Part shown: positions 45,599 to 54,604 of the stretch, in pieces
Layout of the letters: each line of letters begins with the position of its first letter
Position numbering within the stretch: position 1 is the first letter of the stretch
Assembly (NCBI GenBank): GCA_964432885.1
Contig: CAYSPG010000001.1
Location: 124,001-188,000 of the forward strand
Source of the DNA: CAYSPG01 sp964432885
GTDB taxonomy: Bacteria; Bacteroidota; Bacteroidia; AKYH767-A; OLB10
DNA: 64,000 bases
Direction: 5' to 3'
Made by a program: the position numbers and the translations under genes
The notes under the pieces: generated by a model
Told to the model about the DNA's origin: nothing
Databases searched by the model: none
The model's input: only the letters and a program-made list of their open reading frames with translations

Positions 45599-45867
45599 CA
45601 AATTTTTCTAATCGTTAATTTTCCTTTTTTTAATTCCGCTTCCTGTTTAGATAAATCGGGTCCCCATACGTTGTAAATTAATTTTTGCAAATACTCCATA
45701 CGCTCATTGTGAGTCATTCTTCTGGTATGCTCTCTGTCCATTTCTTCCAGTTCTTCAAACGTGGTTAGGGTTAAATTATTACCCGTGCTCAATGTATTTT
45801 TATACAAGGATGCCGGCTCTTTTACCTGCGCTTTTTTTGTGGGCTTTTTATATATTTTTTTGCTCAT
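45598..45867 (-). CDS. Small hypothetical protein, first tandem paralogue
   Basis: This is an 89-residue protein when started at the ATG at 45867; the upstream open frame to 45936 looks non-coding. The pattern is MSKKIYKKPTKKAQ, then TTFEELEEMDREHTRRMTHN and RMEYLQKLIYNVWGPDLS, matching the next gene. The basic N-terminal arm plus an acidic helical core could suit nucleic-acid binding or complex formation with the nucleotidyltransferase. It is first gene of the three-gene operon. No catalytic motif is seen. Confidence 0.65.
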   Translation of the reverse strand: MSKKIYKKPTKKAQVKEPASLYKNTLSTGNNLTLTTFEELEEMDREHTRRMTHNERMEYLQKLIYNVWGPDLSKQEAELKKGKLTIRKI

Positions 45868-46093
45868 TGCTGCAAACAAATGTAGAGGAAAATGGATTTG
45901 GAAAAGTTTAGGGTTTGGAGTTTTAATGCGAAGCAAACACTTACTGATTTTTGTGAATGAGATATAATGTTATTGCTACTCCTTATTTTAAAAGGCAGGT
46001 AAAAAACTTTTGAAACGTTATTCTTCGTTATGGATTTATTAAAGTGTGTTTGAATTAAGTTTTGTTATTGTACTTTTGAAGAAAAGAAATGGG

Positions 46094-46906
46094 ATGAAAA
46101 ATATTTTTTTTGGATTGACTTTGGTATTGTTTGGTAATGAAATTACAAATGCTCAAAACTGTAATTTTATTTGTAATGGAAGTTTTGAAAACCCACTTGT
46201 AGTTAGCGCACCACATTTTGTTGATAGCAATTTAATGCCATGTTGGAGGACAACTGCTGCTAATGGCCAAATGGAGTTGTGGAATTCGGGCTATAATGGT
46301 GTTCAGTCTTTTTCCGGAAATCAGTTTTTGGAAATGAATGCATTTTCTTTCTGTATAATTTATCAGGACTTTATTGTACAGCCAAATACTATACTGCAAA
46401 TAGGTTTTGCGCACAGGGGTAGAGCAGGGGTTGACTCTGTTAATGTTTCTATAGGTGCTGTTGGAGGTACTTACATTTCGTTAGGAGATTTTGGTGCTGA
46501 TACTGTGTGGAATTACCATTCTCTAAACTATACCATACCATCAGGCAATGATTCAGTTTATACCATCCGATTCAACTCAATTTATGCAACACTCAATGAT
46601 CCGGGTATTGGAAATTTTCTTGATACGGTTACTGTGTGCGGATTAAATGTTGGATTGAATGAAACAAACTATTCTGAATCAATAAAAGTTTATCCTTTAT
46701 TATTTACCGATGAAATAAAAATTCAATTGAACAATGAAAAAGAAGCCAAGTTCCTTTTGTTTGATGGTTTTTCAAGGCTTGTGGTTCAACAAGAAATTTC
46801 TAATAGCTCTGGAATTAAAACCGACCATCTTAAAAGGGGAGTTTACTGTTATCAAATTAAGACACTAAACGGTATTTTGAAAAACGGAAAACTGATAAAA
46901 CAGTAG
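46094..46906 (+). CDS. T9SS-exported protein with jelly-roll-like domain
   Basis: This is a 270-residue protein from the ATG at 46094, which gives a signal peptide (FFGLTLVLFGNEITNAQ). An in-frame GTG at 46046 would add a poor N-terminal extension. The mature protein begins CNFICNGSFENP, the carbohydrate-binding jelly-roll opening also seen at 35899-36837. A Gly/Asn-rich beta domain follows, and a T9SS type A sorting domain of ~75 residues closes it (GVYCYQIKTLNG). Expected location is the cell surface. Confidence 0.65.
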   Translation: MKNIFFGLTLVLFGNEITNAQNCNFICNGSFENPLVVSAPHFVDSNLMPCWRTTAANGQMELWNSGYNGVQSFSGNQFLEMNAFSFCIIYQDFIVQPNTILQIGFAHRGRAGVDSVNVSIGAVGGTYISLGDFGADTVWNYHSLNYTIPSGNDSVYTIRFNSIYATLNDPGIGNFLDTVTVCGLNVGLNETNYSESIKVYPLLFTDEIKIQLNNEKEAKFLLFDGFSRLVVQQEISNSSGIKTDHLKRGVYCYQIKTLNGILKNGKLIKQ

Positions 46907-46908
46907 TT

Positions 46909-47634
46909 TTATTTCTCGGCAATTATTATAACTGATCCGGCTATTTCTTTTAGTAAAGGAATTTTTTCAAACATTTTTCCAATCCCATTAACAACAGGAA
47001 TTAGAAAAGATGGAACAGCAGGATGTAAAAAGTCATAAGGAAAAACAGTTACATTCTTAAACCCCTTTTGTTTCAAAAGGGTTTCAAATTTCCATCTGTT
47101 AATAGCTGTTTCGTCTGGTGAATCGCCAAGCCATTTTTTTATAAACGGAACATTTTTCTGAATAAAAATTTGAGGATTTATCATATTAGGTTCTGCAAAA
47201 ACCATTTTGCCACCTGGCTTTAATACCCTGTAAATTTCTGAAAGCGACTTGTTGAAATCAAGATGATGTAACACCGAACTTCCATAAACTACATCAAATT
47301 TGTTTGAATCAAAACCCAGATGCATGGCATCATCAATCTTAAATTCAATGTCGGGATATTTTATTCTTGCTTGTGTTAAAAGTATTTCGGCAATATCGGT
47401 GGCAACGATTTTAGCACCTGTTAGATTTTTAAATTTACCAGAAAACAAACCAGTGCCACAACCTATTTCCAAAACAGTTGAGTTAGAGTTTGCCTTTGAA
47501 AACCCGGCTAATAGCTTCGCTCTTCTATCGGCACGAACTTTTCCTGTGGGGCTGTCCCAATTCCAAATTGCTTCAGCACCACCTTCAGTTAATTTTTTTG
47601 CGTGCTCTAATTCGTTTGCTATTCTGCCTTCCAT
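46909..47634 (-). CDS. Class I SAM-dependent methyltransferase
   Basis: This 241-residue protein has SAM motif I VLEIGCGTGLFSGKF (about residues 54-68), an acidic motif ATDIAEIL, and motif IV FDVVYGSSVLHHL followed by LKPGGKMVFAEPN. This is the UbiE/type 11 methyltransferase pattern. It is last in a run with the GT39-like and FkbM genes; its ATG overlaps the stop of the previous gene by one base. The target may be a glycolipid or polysaccharide component, judged only from neighbours. Confidence 0.8.
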   Translation of the reverse strand: MEGRIANELEHAKKLTEGGAEAIWNWDSPTGKVRADRRAKLLAGFSKANSNSTVLEIGCGTGLFSGKFKNLTGAKIVATDIAEILLTQARIKYPDIEFKIDDAMHLGFDSNKFDVVYGSSVLHHLDFNKSLSEIYRVLKPGGKMVFAEPNMINPQIFIQKNVPFIKKWLGDSPDETAINRWKFETLLKQKGFKNVTVFPYDFLHPAVPSFLIPVVNGIGKMFEKIPLLKEIAGSVIIIAEK

Positions 47635-49313
47635 CAGTATTTTATTTCGTATAAGTAAGCTGGCTCCGTTTCGCCAATTTGTTTTACTAACCTTAGTTTG
47701 TCTGGGTATTTTTGTGATATAGGTAACATCATTCTGTGCAATGTGTTAATAACGTAACCGTCATTCTTACGCGGATTACGTCTAATGCTGGCAAGGATTA
47801 CATGCGTTACATTATTCTCCTTAAAGTAAGTCATGTTTGAATCGGCACTTGTACTGCTGTAAACCGTATAAATCGGGAAAAACTTTTTACCATTAGAGTA
47901 AACAAATGACATTGGGGCTTTTCGTGAAGCAACATAACTATTCGGAGGAAGACTGTCAGCACAATATTTACTCATTTTTAAAAAATTAACCCAGTCTTGT
48001 GTATATCCATAGTAAATATCGCCAGCAAAATTCTTTTTTAATTTACCGTAGTTTGAATTTGCTTTTACGATGGTAGAAATAAGTGAGCTAAAAAATAAAA
48101 GCCCGACAAAGAGAAAATAAAATGATTGAAGAAAAGAAGGTTGTTTGCGCAACCATTCATATAGTCCATATAAAATTACAATCATAAAAATGCCTACGTA
48201 AACTAAAATCATTCGTGGCTGATCCCAGTTTTTTTGTAGAACAGTAAATGTTAGGCCAAGCATTATTAATGAATATAAAAAAGCAAAAAGGACAGTGGTT
48301 TGCTTTCTTTTGAAAAGATAAATGATTCCGGGAATAAGAAGTAAAATGAAAATAAAAACCAAACCACCTTTTACTTCTGTTGATGCCGAAGGAATAAATC
48401 CAAAAATTTGATAAAGTCTTTTACCAATGTAAAGCCCTGTGTTATCCATAAACCGTTGAACAAAACCAGCAAAGTCTTCAAAACCTTTTGAAGCATCATA
48501 AGGATCTTTCTGTCTTAAAATTGCTGTTTGACTTCCAAATTGGTTTATGGATGGCCAAATTAAACCCTTTAAAAGTTCAGCAGGAATACGCACAATGGCA
48601 TAGGCGGTAATGATAAGCCCGATGTGTTTGAATTTTTTTTGAAAAAGAAATAATAAAACAACAGCAAGCACAGCGCCAACAGCAATGTTTTTGCAAAAGT
48701 TAATTACAAACAGCATTAACCCAACAAATAAAAATGGCAACAGGTGTTTTGCGTCATATTTTTCAATTTTCTGAGGAAGTTTTAACACGGCATAAAATAA
48801 AAGCGCCTGAATTAAAATGTAAAGACATTCGGTAAATGTTTGGCTTGCAAAATAAAGGTAATAGCTATTAACGCTAATGATAAGCAGGAGCGGAAACAAT
48901 ACCAAATTGGGTATTCTTTTTCTGAAAGCAAAAAACATTACAACAAAATGTAAGAGAAAAAAAAGCGTTGATAAAGATTTGAGAATAGTAAGATTAATTC
49001 CAAAAATTTTTACAGGTACACTAAGCAACAAAGGATATAGAGGTGCGTTGGCTGTAAAAGGTTTATGAATATCCTGAGCAAAATTATATGCACCTTCAAT
49101 GTAAAGAGAATCATCATTGGCCTCACTAATTTTAATATCAAACAGCAAAATCGAAAACAATAATGCAAGAACTAAAATTGAAACAAAGGAGGCAACATAA
49201 TTTCTTTCAAGCCATGCTTCTGATCTTTCGAAAATAGTGGAGGAAGTTTTTTTGTCAATCGCAATTTTTTTAACAGGCTGCGAAACGGGTTTAGATTGCT
49301 TCTTATTACTCAT
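47634..49313 (-). CDS. GT39-like polytopic glycosyltransferase
   Basis: This 559-residue protein begins with a Lys/Ser-rich cytosolic arm, then about ten transmembrane helices. The first outer loop carries the acidic pair NDDSLYIEGAYNFA followed by a PLYPLLLS segment, as in polyprenyl-phosphate-dependent GT-C enzymes of the GT39/ArnT group. The C-terminal ~110 residues are a soluble extracytoplasmic part. The donor and acceptor are unknown. It sits between a FkbM methyltransferase (two-base gap) and a type 11 methyltransferase (one-base overlap). Confidence 0.7.
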   Translation of the reverse strand: MSNKKQSKPVSQPVKKIAIDKKTSSTIFERSEAWLERNYVASFVSILVLALLFSILLFDIKISEANDDSLYIEGAYNFAQDIHKPFTANAPLYPLLLSVPVKIFGINLTILKSLSTLFFLLHFVVMFFAFRKRIPNLVLFPLLLIISVNSYYLYFASQTFTECLYILIQALLFYAVLKLPQKIEKYDAKHLLPFLFVGLMLFVINFCKNIAVGAVLAVVLLFLFQKKFKHIGLIITAYAIVRIPAELLKGLIWPSINQFGSQTAILRQKDPYDASKGFEDFAGFVQRFMDNTGLYIGKRLYQIFGFIPSASTEVKGGLVFIFILLLIPGIIYLFKRKQTTVLFAFLYSLIMLGLTFTVLQKNWDQPRMILVYVGIFMIVILYGLYEWLRKQPSFLQSFYFLFVGLLFFSSLISTIVKANSNYGKLKKNFAGDIYYGYTQDWVNFLKMSKYCADSLPPNSYVASRKAPMSFVYSNGKKFFPIYTVYSSTSADSNMTYFKENNVTHVILASIRRNPRKNDGYVINTLHRMMLPISQKYPDKLRLVKQIGETEPAYLYEIKY

Positions 49314-49315
49314 AC

Positions 49316-50065
49316 TTAAACCGATTTTTTTGAAATCAAAATATTGGCATCAAAAGTTTCTTCTGTTTTTCCTTCAACATCTTTGTAGAGGAGCAAATCA
49401 AGGCTTCCGTCAGGATTTATTTTTTTAATGTTAAAGTCAAGGCTATCAATAAAGGAAAAGAAGTTATTTATCTCATGTCCTGCTCTTAAAATACCATAAG
49501 GCCAAAATTCAGAAATTACTTTTACATCCGGGTTTTCGGTAAGCAGCCTTTTCATTCCGTTCAATGCATCCAGTTCTGCACCTTGTATATCCATTTTTAC
49601 AAAGTCTATTTTTTTACCAATTTTAAAGTAATCATCCAATGCAAAACATTTTACCTCCTCAACAGAATCGTATTCCTCTGGTTCAATAGTTCTGTGATCA
49701 ACATTTAAGCGATGTGAGGTGTAAAATTTTAAAACACCACTGTTTTGACTGATTGCAGCGTTTATTAGTTCACAGTTTTTGAATTGCTCAACTGCTTTCG
49801 TAAGTTTTTTAAAGTTTTTATTATCCGGTTCAAAACTGTAAACTTTTCCACTCTCACCAACTAAATTACAAAACATTGATGAGTAAAACCCAATATTTGC
49901 ACCAGCATCAATAATTACATCACCTGGTTTTACAAGTGTATTAAAAAGGTTAATTACAGACTTGTCCTGAATTTTTTTAAACCTGTAATAAAGCGGCTTG
50001 TAAACAAAGTATGCATTATGAAATAAAAACGAAGCGGCCTTTAGTGCAGTGCTTTGATGAACCAT
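49316..50065 (-). CDS. FkbM-family methyltransferase
   Basis: This 249-residue protein has SAM motif I VIIDAGANIGFYSS and acidic motif YSFEPDN. The FkbM-type segment DFVKMDIQGAELDALNGMKR lies near residues 150-170. FkbM enzymes methylate hydroxyl groups of sugars or polyketides. It starts 16 bases after the fructose-6-phosphate aldolase-like gene and ends two bases before the GT39-like gene, so a sugar modification role in the same operon is reasonable. Confidence 0.8.
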   Translation of the reverse strand: MVHQSTALKAASFLFHNAYFVYKPLYYRFKKIQDKSVINLFNTLVKPGDVIIDAGANIGFYSSMFCNLVGESGKVYSFEPDNKNFKKLTKAVEQFKNCELINAAISQNSGVLKFYTSHRLNVDHRTIEPEEYDSVEEVKCFALDDYFKIGKKIDFVKMDIQGAELDALNGMKRLLTENPDVKVISEFWPYGILRAGHEINNFFSFIDSLDFNIKKINPDGSLDLLLYKDVEGKTEETFDANILISKKSV

Positions 50066-50081
50066 CAGCTATTAGTTTTAA

Positions 50082-50729
50082 TTACTTCCCCGCATCCTTT
50101 AAAAACTTCTCAAGCCCAATATCAGTAAGCGGATGTTTTAATAAATCGGTGATAGCGCTTAGTGGGCAGGTGGCAACATCGGCACCAAGTTTGGCGCAGT
50201 TTATTATGTGCATGGCGTGGCGTATGCTGGCAGCAAGTATTTGTGTACCGTAAGTATAGTTATCGTAAATCAATCGTATTTCTGATATAAGATGCAAGCC
50301 ATCGGTGCTAACATCATCAAGCCTGCCTATGAATGGTGATACATAGGTGGCTCCGGCTTTGGCGGCAAGCAATGCCTGCCCTGCACTAAACACTAATGTG
50401 CAATTGGTTTTAATTCCTTTGCCCGAAAAATATCGGATGGCTTTTACGCCTTCTTTTATCATCGGAACTTTAACCACTATTTGCGGGTGCAGCGCGGCAA
50501 GTTCTTCGCCTTCTTTTATTATACCTGCAAAGTCGGTAGCAATTACTTCGGCACTTACATCACCGGTTACAATGTTGCAAATGTCAACGTAGTGTTTTAT
50601 GATGTTTTCTTTTCCATTAATGCCTTCTTTGGCCATTAAGGATGGGTTGGTGGTAACGCCATCAAGTACGCCAAGATCGTTGGCTTCTTTTATTTGGGCG
50701 AGGTTGGCGGTGTCTATAAAAAATTTCAT
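50082..50729 (-). CDS. fsa: Fructose-6-phosphate aldolase / transaldolase-like protein
   Basis: This 215-residue protein of the small transaldolase family (TalC/FSA) opens with MKFFIDTANLAQIKEA and TTNPSLMAKEG. The Schiff-base lysine is in VVKVPM (Lys87). FSEEK-type long transaldolases are larger, so this is the short subfamily, which either cleaves fructose-6-phosphate or acts as transaldolase; the two cannot be separated here. It leads a run of four same-strand genes. A long inverted-repeat arm (50733-50770) lies directly before its start. Confidence 0.85.
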   Translation of the reverse strand: MKFFIDTANLAQIKEANDLGVLDGVTTNPSLMAKEGINGKENIIKHYVDICNIVTGDVSAEVIATDFAGIIKEGEELAALHPQIVVKVPMIKEGVKAIRYFSGKGIKTNCTLVFSAGQALLAAKAGATYVSPFIGRLDDVSTDGLHLISEIRLIYDNYTYGTQILAASIRHAMHIINCAKLGADVATCPLSAITDLLKHPLTDIGLEKFLKDAGK

Positions 50730-50732
50730 GTC

Positions 50733-50903
50733 ATCAACGAATTACGAATTTGTACGAATATACGAATTGGGAGTGCTAAATTATAAATGAACATCTACGA
50801 TTTTTTAAATAGGAGAAAATTTAATTACGTGTTTTGGTATGAACTTAAATTTGGGTGTGGAGTGAGCCATTCGTAAATTCGTACAAATTCGTAATTCGTT
50901 GAT
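50733..50903. repeat. Long inverted repeat flanking the aldolase promoter region
   Basis: The arm 50733-50770 (ATCAACGAATTACGAATTTG ...) is complementary to 50867-50903 (... CAAATTCGTAATTCGTTGAT) over ~36 bases with two or three differences, separated by 96 bases. The arms could form a large hairpin in DNA or in a transcript that reads through from the SRP RNA. Confidence 0.75.
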
Positions 50904-50916
50904 AGAAACAAAAAAT

Positions 50917-51012
50917 GGGTAAGCTACTTATATCGCACCGCTACAACCGTTTATCCTTGCTTCATTCCTGACCTGGGGAGGTTCACAGGAGCTGGTCGTA
51001 TAAGACTTACCC
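50917..51012 (-). ncRNA. ffs: Signal recognition particle RNA, small bacterial (4.5S) type
   Basis: The minus strand contains the conserved SRP domain IV core AGGTCAGGAATGAAGCA (50974-50958). The ends GGGTAAG (51012-51006) and CTTACCC (50923-50917) pair to close the rod, giving ~96 bases, normal for the short form. The RNA binds Ffh for co-translational membrane targeting. A T-tract (ATTTTTTG) directly after 50917 supports a terminator. Confidence 0.9.
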
Positions 51013-51192
51013 GGGGCGAAGATAGAAAAAGTTTAGAAAACAGTTTACAGTCTGGAGGAAGTTTACGGTTTATAGTCCAGAGGGATTATAGTTCACCCTT
51101 AGCTATTATGAAAAGCTGTAAACAGTAAACGTTAAACTGAAAACTGTAAACCCTTTTCCTACCTTAGCCCCGTCAATAAATTTAGTTTTTGT

Positions 51193-52419
51193 TTGAACAA
51201 GAAAAAAATTATTAACGACCCTGTTTACGGATTCATAACCATACCCAATGAGTTGGTTTTTGATTTGATGGAGCATCCGTACTTTCAGCGGTTAAGGCGC
51301 ATACGTCAATTGGGCATGACCCATTATGTTTATCCAGGTGCCATCCACACACGTTTTCATCACGCCTTGGGTGCTATGCATTTAATGACGCTGGCCATTG
51401 AGATTATCCGCAGCAAAGGGCATGTTATTACTGACGATGAAAGTCAGGCTGCCTGTGCGGCAGTGCTATTGCACGATATTGGCCACGGGCCTTTTTCGCA
51501 TGCGCTTGAAAACTCGCTGGTAGGTGGTGTAACGCACGAAACCATGTCGCTGCTTATAATGAATGAGCTTAACAAACAGTTTGGCGGAAAACTGGATTTA
51601 ACCATTTCTATTTTTAAAGATACCTATCACAAAAAGTTTTTGCACCAATTGGTAAGCGGTCAGTTGGATATGGACAGGCTTGATTACCTTGCTCGCGATA
51701 GTTTTTTTACAGGGGTAAACGAGGGTATTGTAAGCTTTGAACGGATTATTAAAATGCTGAATGTGCATAACGATGAACTGGTGATAGACGAAAAAGGAAT
51801 TTACAGCATCGAAAAATTTATTGTAGCGCGAAGGCTTATGTACTGGCAGGTTTACTTGCATAAAACCGTTATTGCTGCCGAAAACCAGTTGATTAATATT
51901 TTAAAACGCGCACGTGAACTTAGTGGTGAGGGAAAAAAACTGTTTGCAACTCCATCGTTAAAGCAGTTTTTGGAAAACAATTATACCCAAACAGATTTTT
52001 CACAGGATGCCTCACTCATTACTAAGTTTTGTACGCTTGATGATAATGATGTTTTTACCTGTATAAAAATATGGTGCGATAACGATGATTTTATACTTAG
52101 TAGTTTGTGCAGCGGGCTGGTAAACAGGCGGCTTTACAAAATTGCTTTGCAGGAAAAAGAATTTAATGTTTCAGGAATTGAGGAAGCCCAAAGCAAAGCA
52201 GCAAAAAAGTATTTAATACCCGATGAACAGGCACACTATTTTGTTTTTACGGGTGCTATTGAAAACAATGCGTACACTACAAAAGAAGAAAACATCAATA
52301 TACTTTTTAAAAATGGAATGGTAAAAGATTTGGCAAAGGCTTCGGATAATCTAAGCCTGTCGGCATTATCAAAGCCTGTGGTTAAATATTATTTGTGCCA
52401 GTATAAAATGGGAAGTTGA
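51193..52419 (+). CDS. HD-domain metal-dependent phosphohydrolase
   Basis: This 408-residue protein starts at TTG 51193; the N-terminus NKKKIINDPVYGFITI matches the usual start of this family in Bacteroidota. HD motifs are visible: HTRFHHALGAMHLM (first His), LLHDIGHGPFSHALE (HD pair) and QLDMDRLDYLARDSFF with the last Asp. The layout is that of SAMHD1/dGTPase-related enzymes that remove triphosphate from nucleotides; the true substrate is not known. Repeated ACTGTAAAC-type sequence lies upstream. Confidence 0.85.
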   Translation: MNKKKIINDPVYGFITIPNELVFDLMEHPYFQRLRRIRQLGMTHYVYPGAIHTRFHHALGAMHLMTLAIEIIRSKGHVITDDESQAACAAVLLHDIGHGPFSHALENSLVGGVTHETMSLLIMNELNKQFGGKLDLTISIFKDTYHKKFLHQLVSGQLDMDRLDYLARDSFFTGVNEGIVSFERIIKMLNVHNDELVIDEKGIYSIEKFIVARRLMYWQVYLHKTVIAAENQLINILKRARELSGEGKKLFATPSLKQFLENNYTQTDFSQDASLITKFCTLDDNDVFTCIKIWCDNDDFILSSLCSGLVNRRLYKIALQEKEFNVSGIEEAQSKAAKKYLIPDEQAHYFVFTGAIENNAYTTKEENINILFKNGMVKDLAKASDNLSLSALSKPVVKYYLCQYKMGS

Positions 52420-52484
52420 AAGTGCATACGATGAGGTTTATTTTAAAGCACCACCAATCTTATATCTTCGCAAAAAAATAAGTA

Positions 52485-53396
52485 ATGAGTGTAAGTGTAA
52501 AAAATGTTTCGAAATTGTATGGCAAGCAAAAGGCGCTTGATGATGTAAGTTTTGAAATAGGAACAGGGCAGGTGGTAGGGTTTTTAGGACCTAACGGTGC
52601 CGGAAAATCCACCATGATGAAAATTATTTCGTGCTTTATTCCTCAAACACAGGGCGAAGTAAAAGTATTGGGGCATGATACCATTGACAGCAGCATTGAG
52701 GTGCGAAAAAATGTGGGTTACCTGCCTGAACATAATCCGCTTTACTTAGATATGTACGTAAAGGAATACCTGCAATTTATTGGCGCCATACACATGCCTC
52801 AAAAAATTGCAGTTGAGCGTACCAATCAAATGATTGAACTTACAGGCCTTGGGCTTGAGCAAAAGAAAAAAATTGGTCAACTAAGCAAAGGCTATCGCCA
52901 GCGTGTGGGATTGGCGCAGGCGCTTATTCATAATCCAGGTGTTTTAATTTTAGATGAGCCTACATCGGGCCTTGACCCTAACCAACTGGCAGAGATTAGG
53001 ACATTGATAAAAAATATTGGTAAAGAAAAAACCGTAATCCTTTCAACACACATTATGCAAGAGGTTGAAGCCATTTGCGACAGGGTAATAATTATTAATC
53101 GTGGAAGGATAGTGGCTGATGATAACACAGCCGTTCTTCGTCAAAAAATAAAAACAGAAAACGTAGTGGTGGTTGAGTTTGATAAACAAACCGAGAAAAA
53201 GCTTTTTGATACCCTTGCCAACATTACCCGAGTGCAGTTAACCGGCACCAATAAGTGGCAAATAAACTACAGTGGAGATAATGACTTGCGCCCCGAAATT
53301 TTTAAGCTTGCTGTTGACAATAATTTAACTGTGCTTTCGATGCAAAAGGAGGAGCGCAAGTTGGAAGACATTTTTCAATATCTTACTTCACAGTAA
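52485..53396 (+). CDS. gldA: ABC transporter ATPase, GldA-like
   Basis: This 303-residue cytosolic ATPase has Walker A GPNGAGKST, signature LSKGYRQRVGLAQALIHNPG, Walker B VLILDEPTSGLDP and the H-loop STHIMQE. The start (SVSVKNVSKLYGKQKALDDVSF) and the C-terminal regulatory part resemble gliding-associated GldA, which pairs with GldF and GldG permeases. No gldF or gldG lies in this window, so transporter identity rests on similarity of pattern. Other DrrA-type exporters share the fold. Confidence 0.75.
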   Translation: MSVSVKNVSKLYGKQKALDDVSFEIGTGQVVGFLGPNGAGKSTMMKIISCFIPQTQGEVKVLGHDTIDSSIEVRKNVGYLPEHNPLYLDMYVKEYLQFIGAIHMPQKIAVERTNQMIELTGLGLEQKKKIGQLSKGYRQRVGLAQALIHNPGVLILDEPTSGLDPNQLAEIRTLIKNIGKEKTVILSTHIMQEVEAICDRVIIINRGRIVADDNTAVLRQKIKTENVVVVEFDKQTEKKLFDTLANITRVQLTGTNKWQINYSGDNDLRPEIFKLAVDNNLTVLSMQKEERKLEDIFQYLTSQ

Positions 53397-53471
53397 AAGG
53401 CGGAAAATTTTGTTTGTTCATCCTGTTTCGTATTTCTTTTATTTTTGCCCACCCTAACTTGAAGAAGGATG

Positions 53472-53499
53472 TAGGAATTAGTGTATAGGAATTAGTGTA
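53472..53499. repeat. Tandem 14-base direct repeat
   Basis: TAGGAATTAGTGTA occurs twice in tandem (53472-53485, 53486-53499) in the gap between gldA and the class I aldolase, 40 bases before its ATG. It may be an operator or simple slippage product. Confidence 0.6.
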
Positions 53500-53538
53500 T
53501 ATAATCAGAAACCATAAAATGATAAACCCTTTAATAAA

Positions 53539-54591
53539 ATGCTAAGAAAAATTACCGAACTACTTGGTGCCGATGCCGAAAACCTGTTAAAACATCAGTG
53601 CAAAATAGCAAAAGACACCTTGCATCAGCCGGGTGCCGATTTTGTTGATCGCCTTTTTATTCAGAGCAATCGCAACAATAAAGTGCTGCGCAATTTAAAT
53701 TCCCTATACAACCATGGCCGCCTTGCAGGCACAGGGTACATGAGCATATTGCCCGTTGATCAGGGTATAGAACATTCGGGCGGAGCATCGTTTGCGCCCA
53801 ACCCCATGTTTTTTGATCCCGAAAACATTGTAAAACTTGCCATTGAAGGCGGATGCAATGCAGTGGCTTCTACGTTTGGCGTGCTGGGCGCGGTAAGCCG
53901 CAAGTATGCACACAAAATTCCGTTTATCGTAAAAATAAATCACAACGAATTTTTAACCTATCCCAATAAGTTCGACCAGATAATGTTTGGCTCTATTGAA
54001 GATGCTGCCAACATGGGCGCAGCCGCTGTGGGTGCCACCATTTATTTTGGAAGCAATGAAAGCGCCCGCCAGATTGTTGAAGTAGCCAAAGCATTTGACC
54101 GCGCACATGAGCTGGGCATGGCCACCGTGCTTTGGTGTTATTTGCGCAACAGCGGATTTAAAAAAGATGGTGTGGATTATCACACCGCTGCCGATTTAAC
54201 AGCGCAGGCCAATCACCTTGGCGTAACCATACAGGCCGATATTATTAAACAAAAACTGCCTACCAACAATGGCGGGTACGAGGCTATTGCTTTTGGCAAA
54301 ACACATAAAAAAGTGTATTCGGATTTATCATCCAATCACCCCATAGACCTGTGCCGCTACCAGGTATTAAACTGCTATAGCGGGCGTATGGGATTAATAA
54401 ACTCTGGTGGCGAAAGCAAAGGCGCTACCGACATGGCCGAAGCCGTAACCACTGCAGTAATAAACAAACGTGCCGGAGGCCAGGGTTTAATCAGCGGCCG
54501 CAAAGCATTTCAAAAACCCTTTAAAGAAGGTGTTGAAATGCTTAACATTATACAGGATGTTTATTTAACAAAAGAAATTACTTTAGCCTAA
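53539..54591 (+). CDS. fbaB: Class I fructose-bisphosphate aldolase
   Basis: This 350-residue glycolytic/gluconeogenic enzyme cleaves fructose-1,6-bisphosphate into dihydroxyacetone phosphate and glyceraldehyde-3-phosphate. It is of the DhnA/FbaB type: LPVDQGIEHSGGASF near residue 73, the KINHNEFL strand, the probable Schiff-base lysine in QADIIKQKLP, and INSGGESKGATD near the phosphate site. Length is normal. It follows the gldA gene after ~140 bases and precedes accD on the same strand. Confidence 0.9.
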   Translation: MLRKITELLGADAENLLKHQCKIAKDTLHQPGADFVDRLFIQSNRNNKVLRNLNSLYNHGRLAGTGYMSILPVDQGIEHSGGASFAPNPMFFDPENIVKLAIEGGCNAVASTFGVLGAVSRKYAHKIPFIVKINHNEFLTYPNKFDQIMFGSIEDAANMGAAAVGATIYFGSNESARQIVEVAKAFDRAHELGMATVLWCYLRNSGFKKDGVDYHTAADLTAQANHLGVTIQADIIKQKLPTNNGGYEAIAFGKTHKKVYSDLSSNHPIDLCRYQVLNCYSGRMGLINSGGESKGATDMAEAVTTAVINKRAGGQGLISGRKAFQKPFKEGVEMLNIIQDVYLTKEITLA

Positions 54592-54604
54592 CAAAAAAGT
54601 TTGA

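Noticed and set aside
45326..45867. HEPN partner of an MNT/HEPN toxin-antitoxin pair
   Set aside because: The small proteins have no R-x4-6-H HEPN motif and are shorter than HEPN proteins.
50733..50903. CRISPR array
   Set aside because: The CGAATTACGAATTTG units form one inverted pair, not direct repeats with unique spacers.
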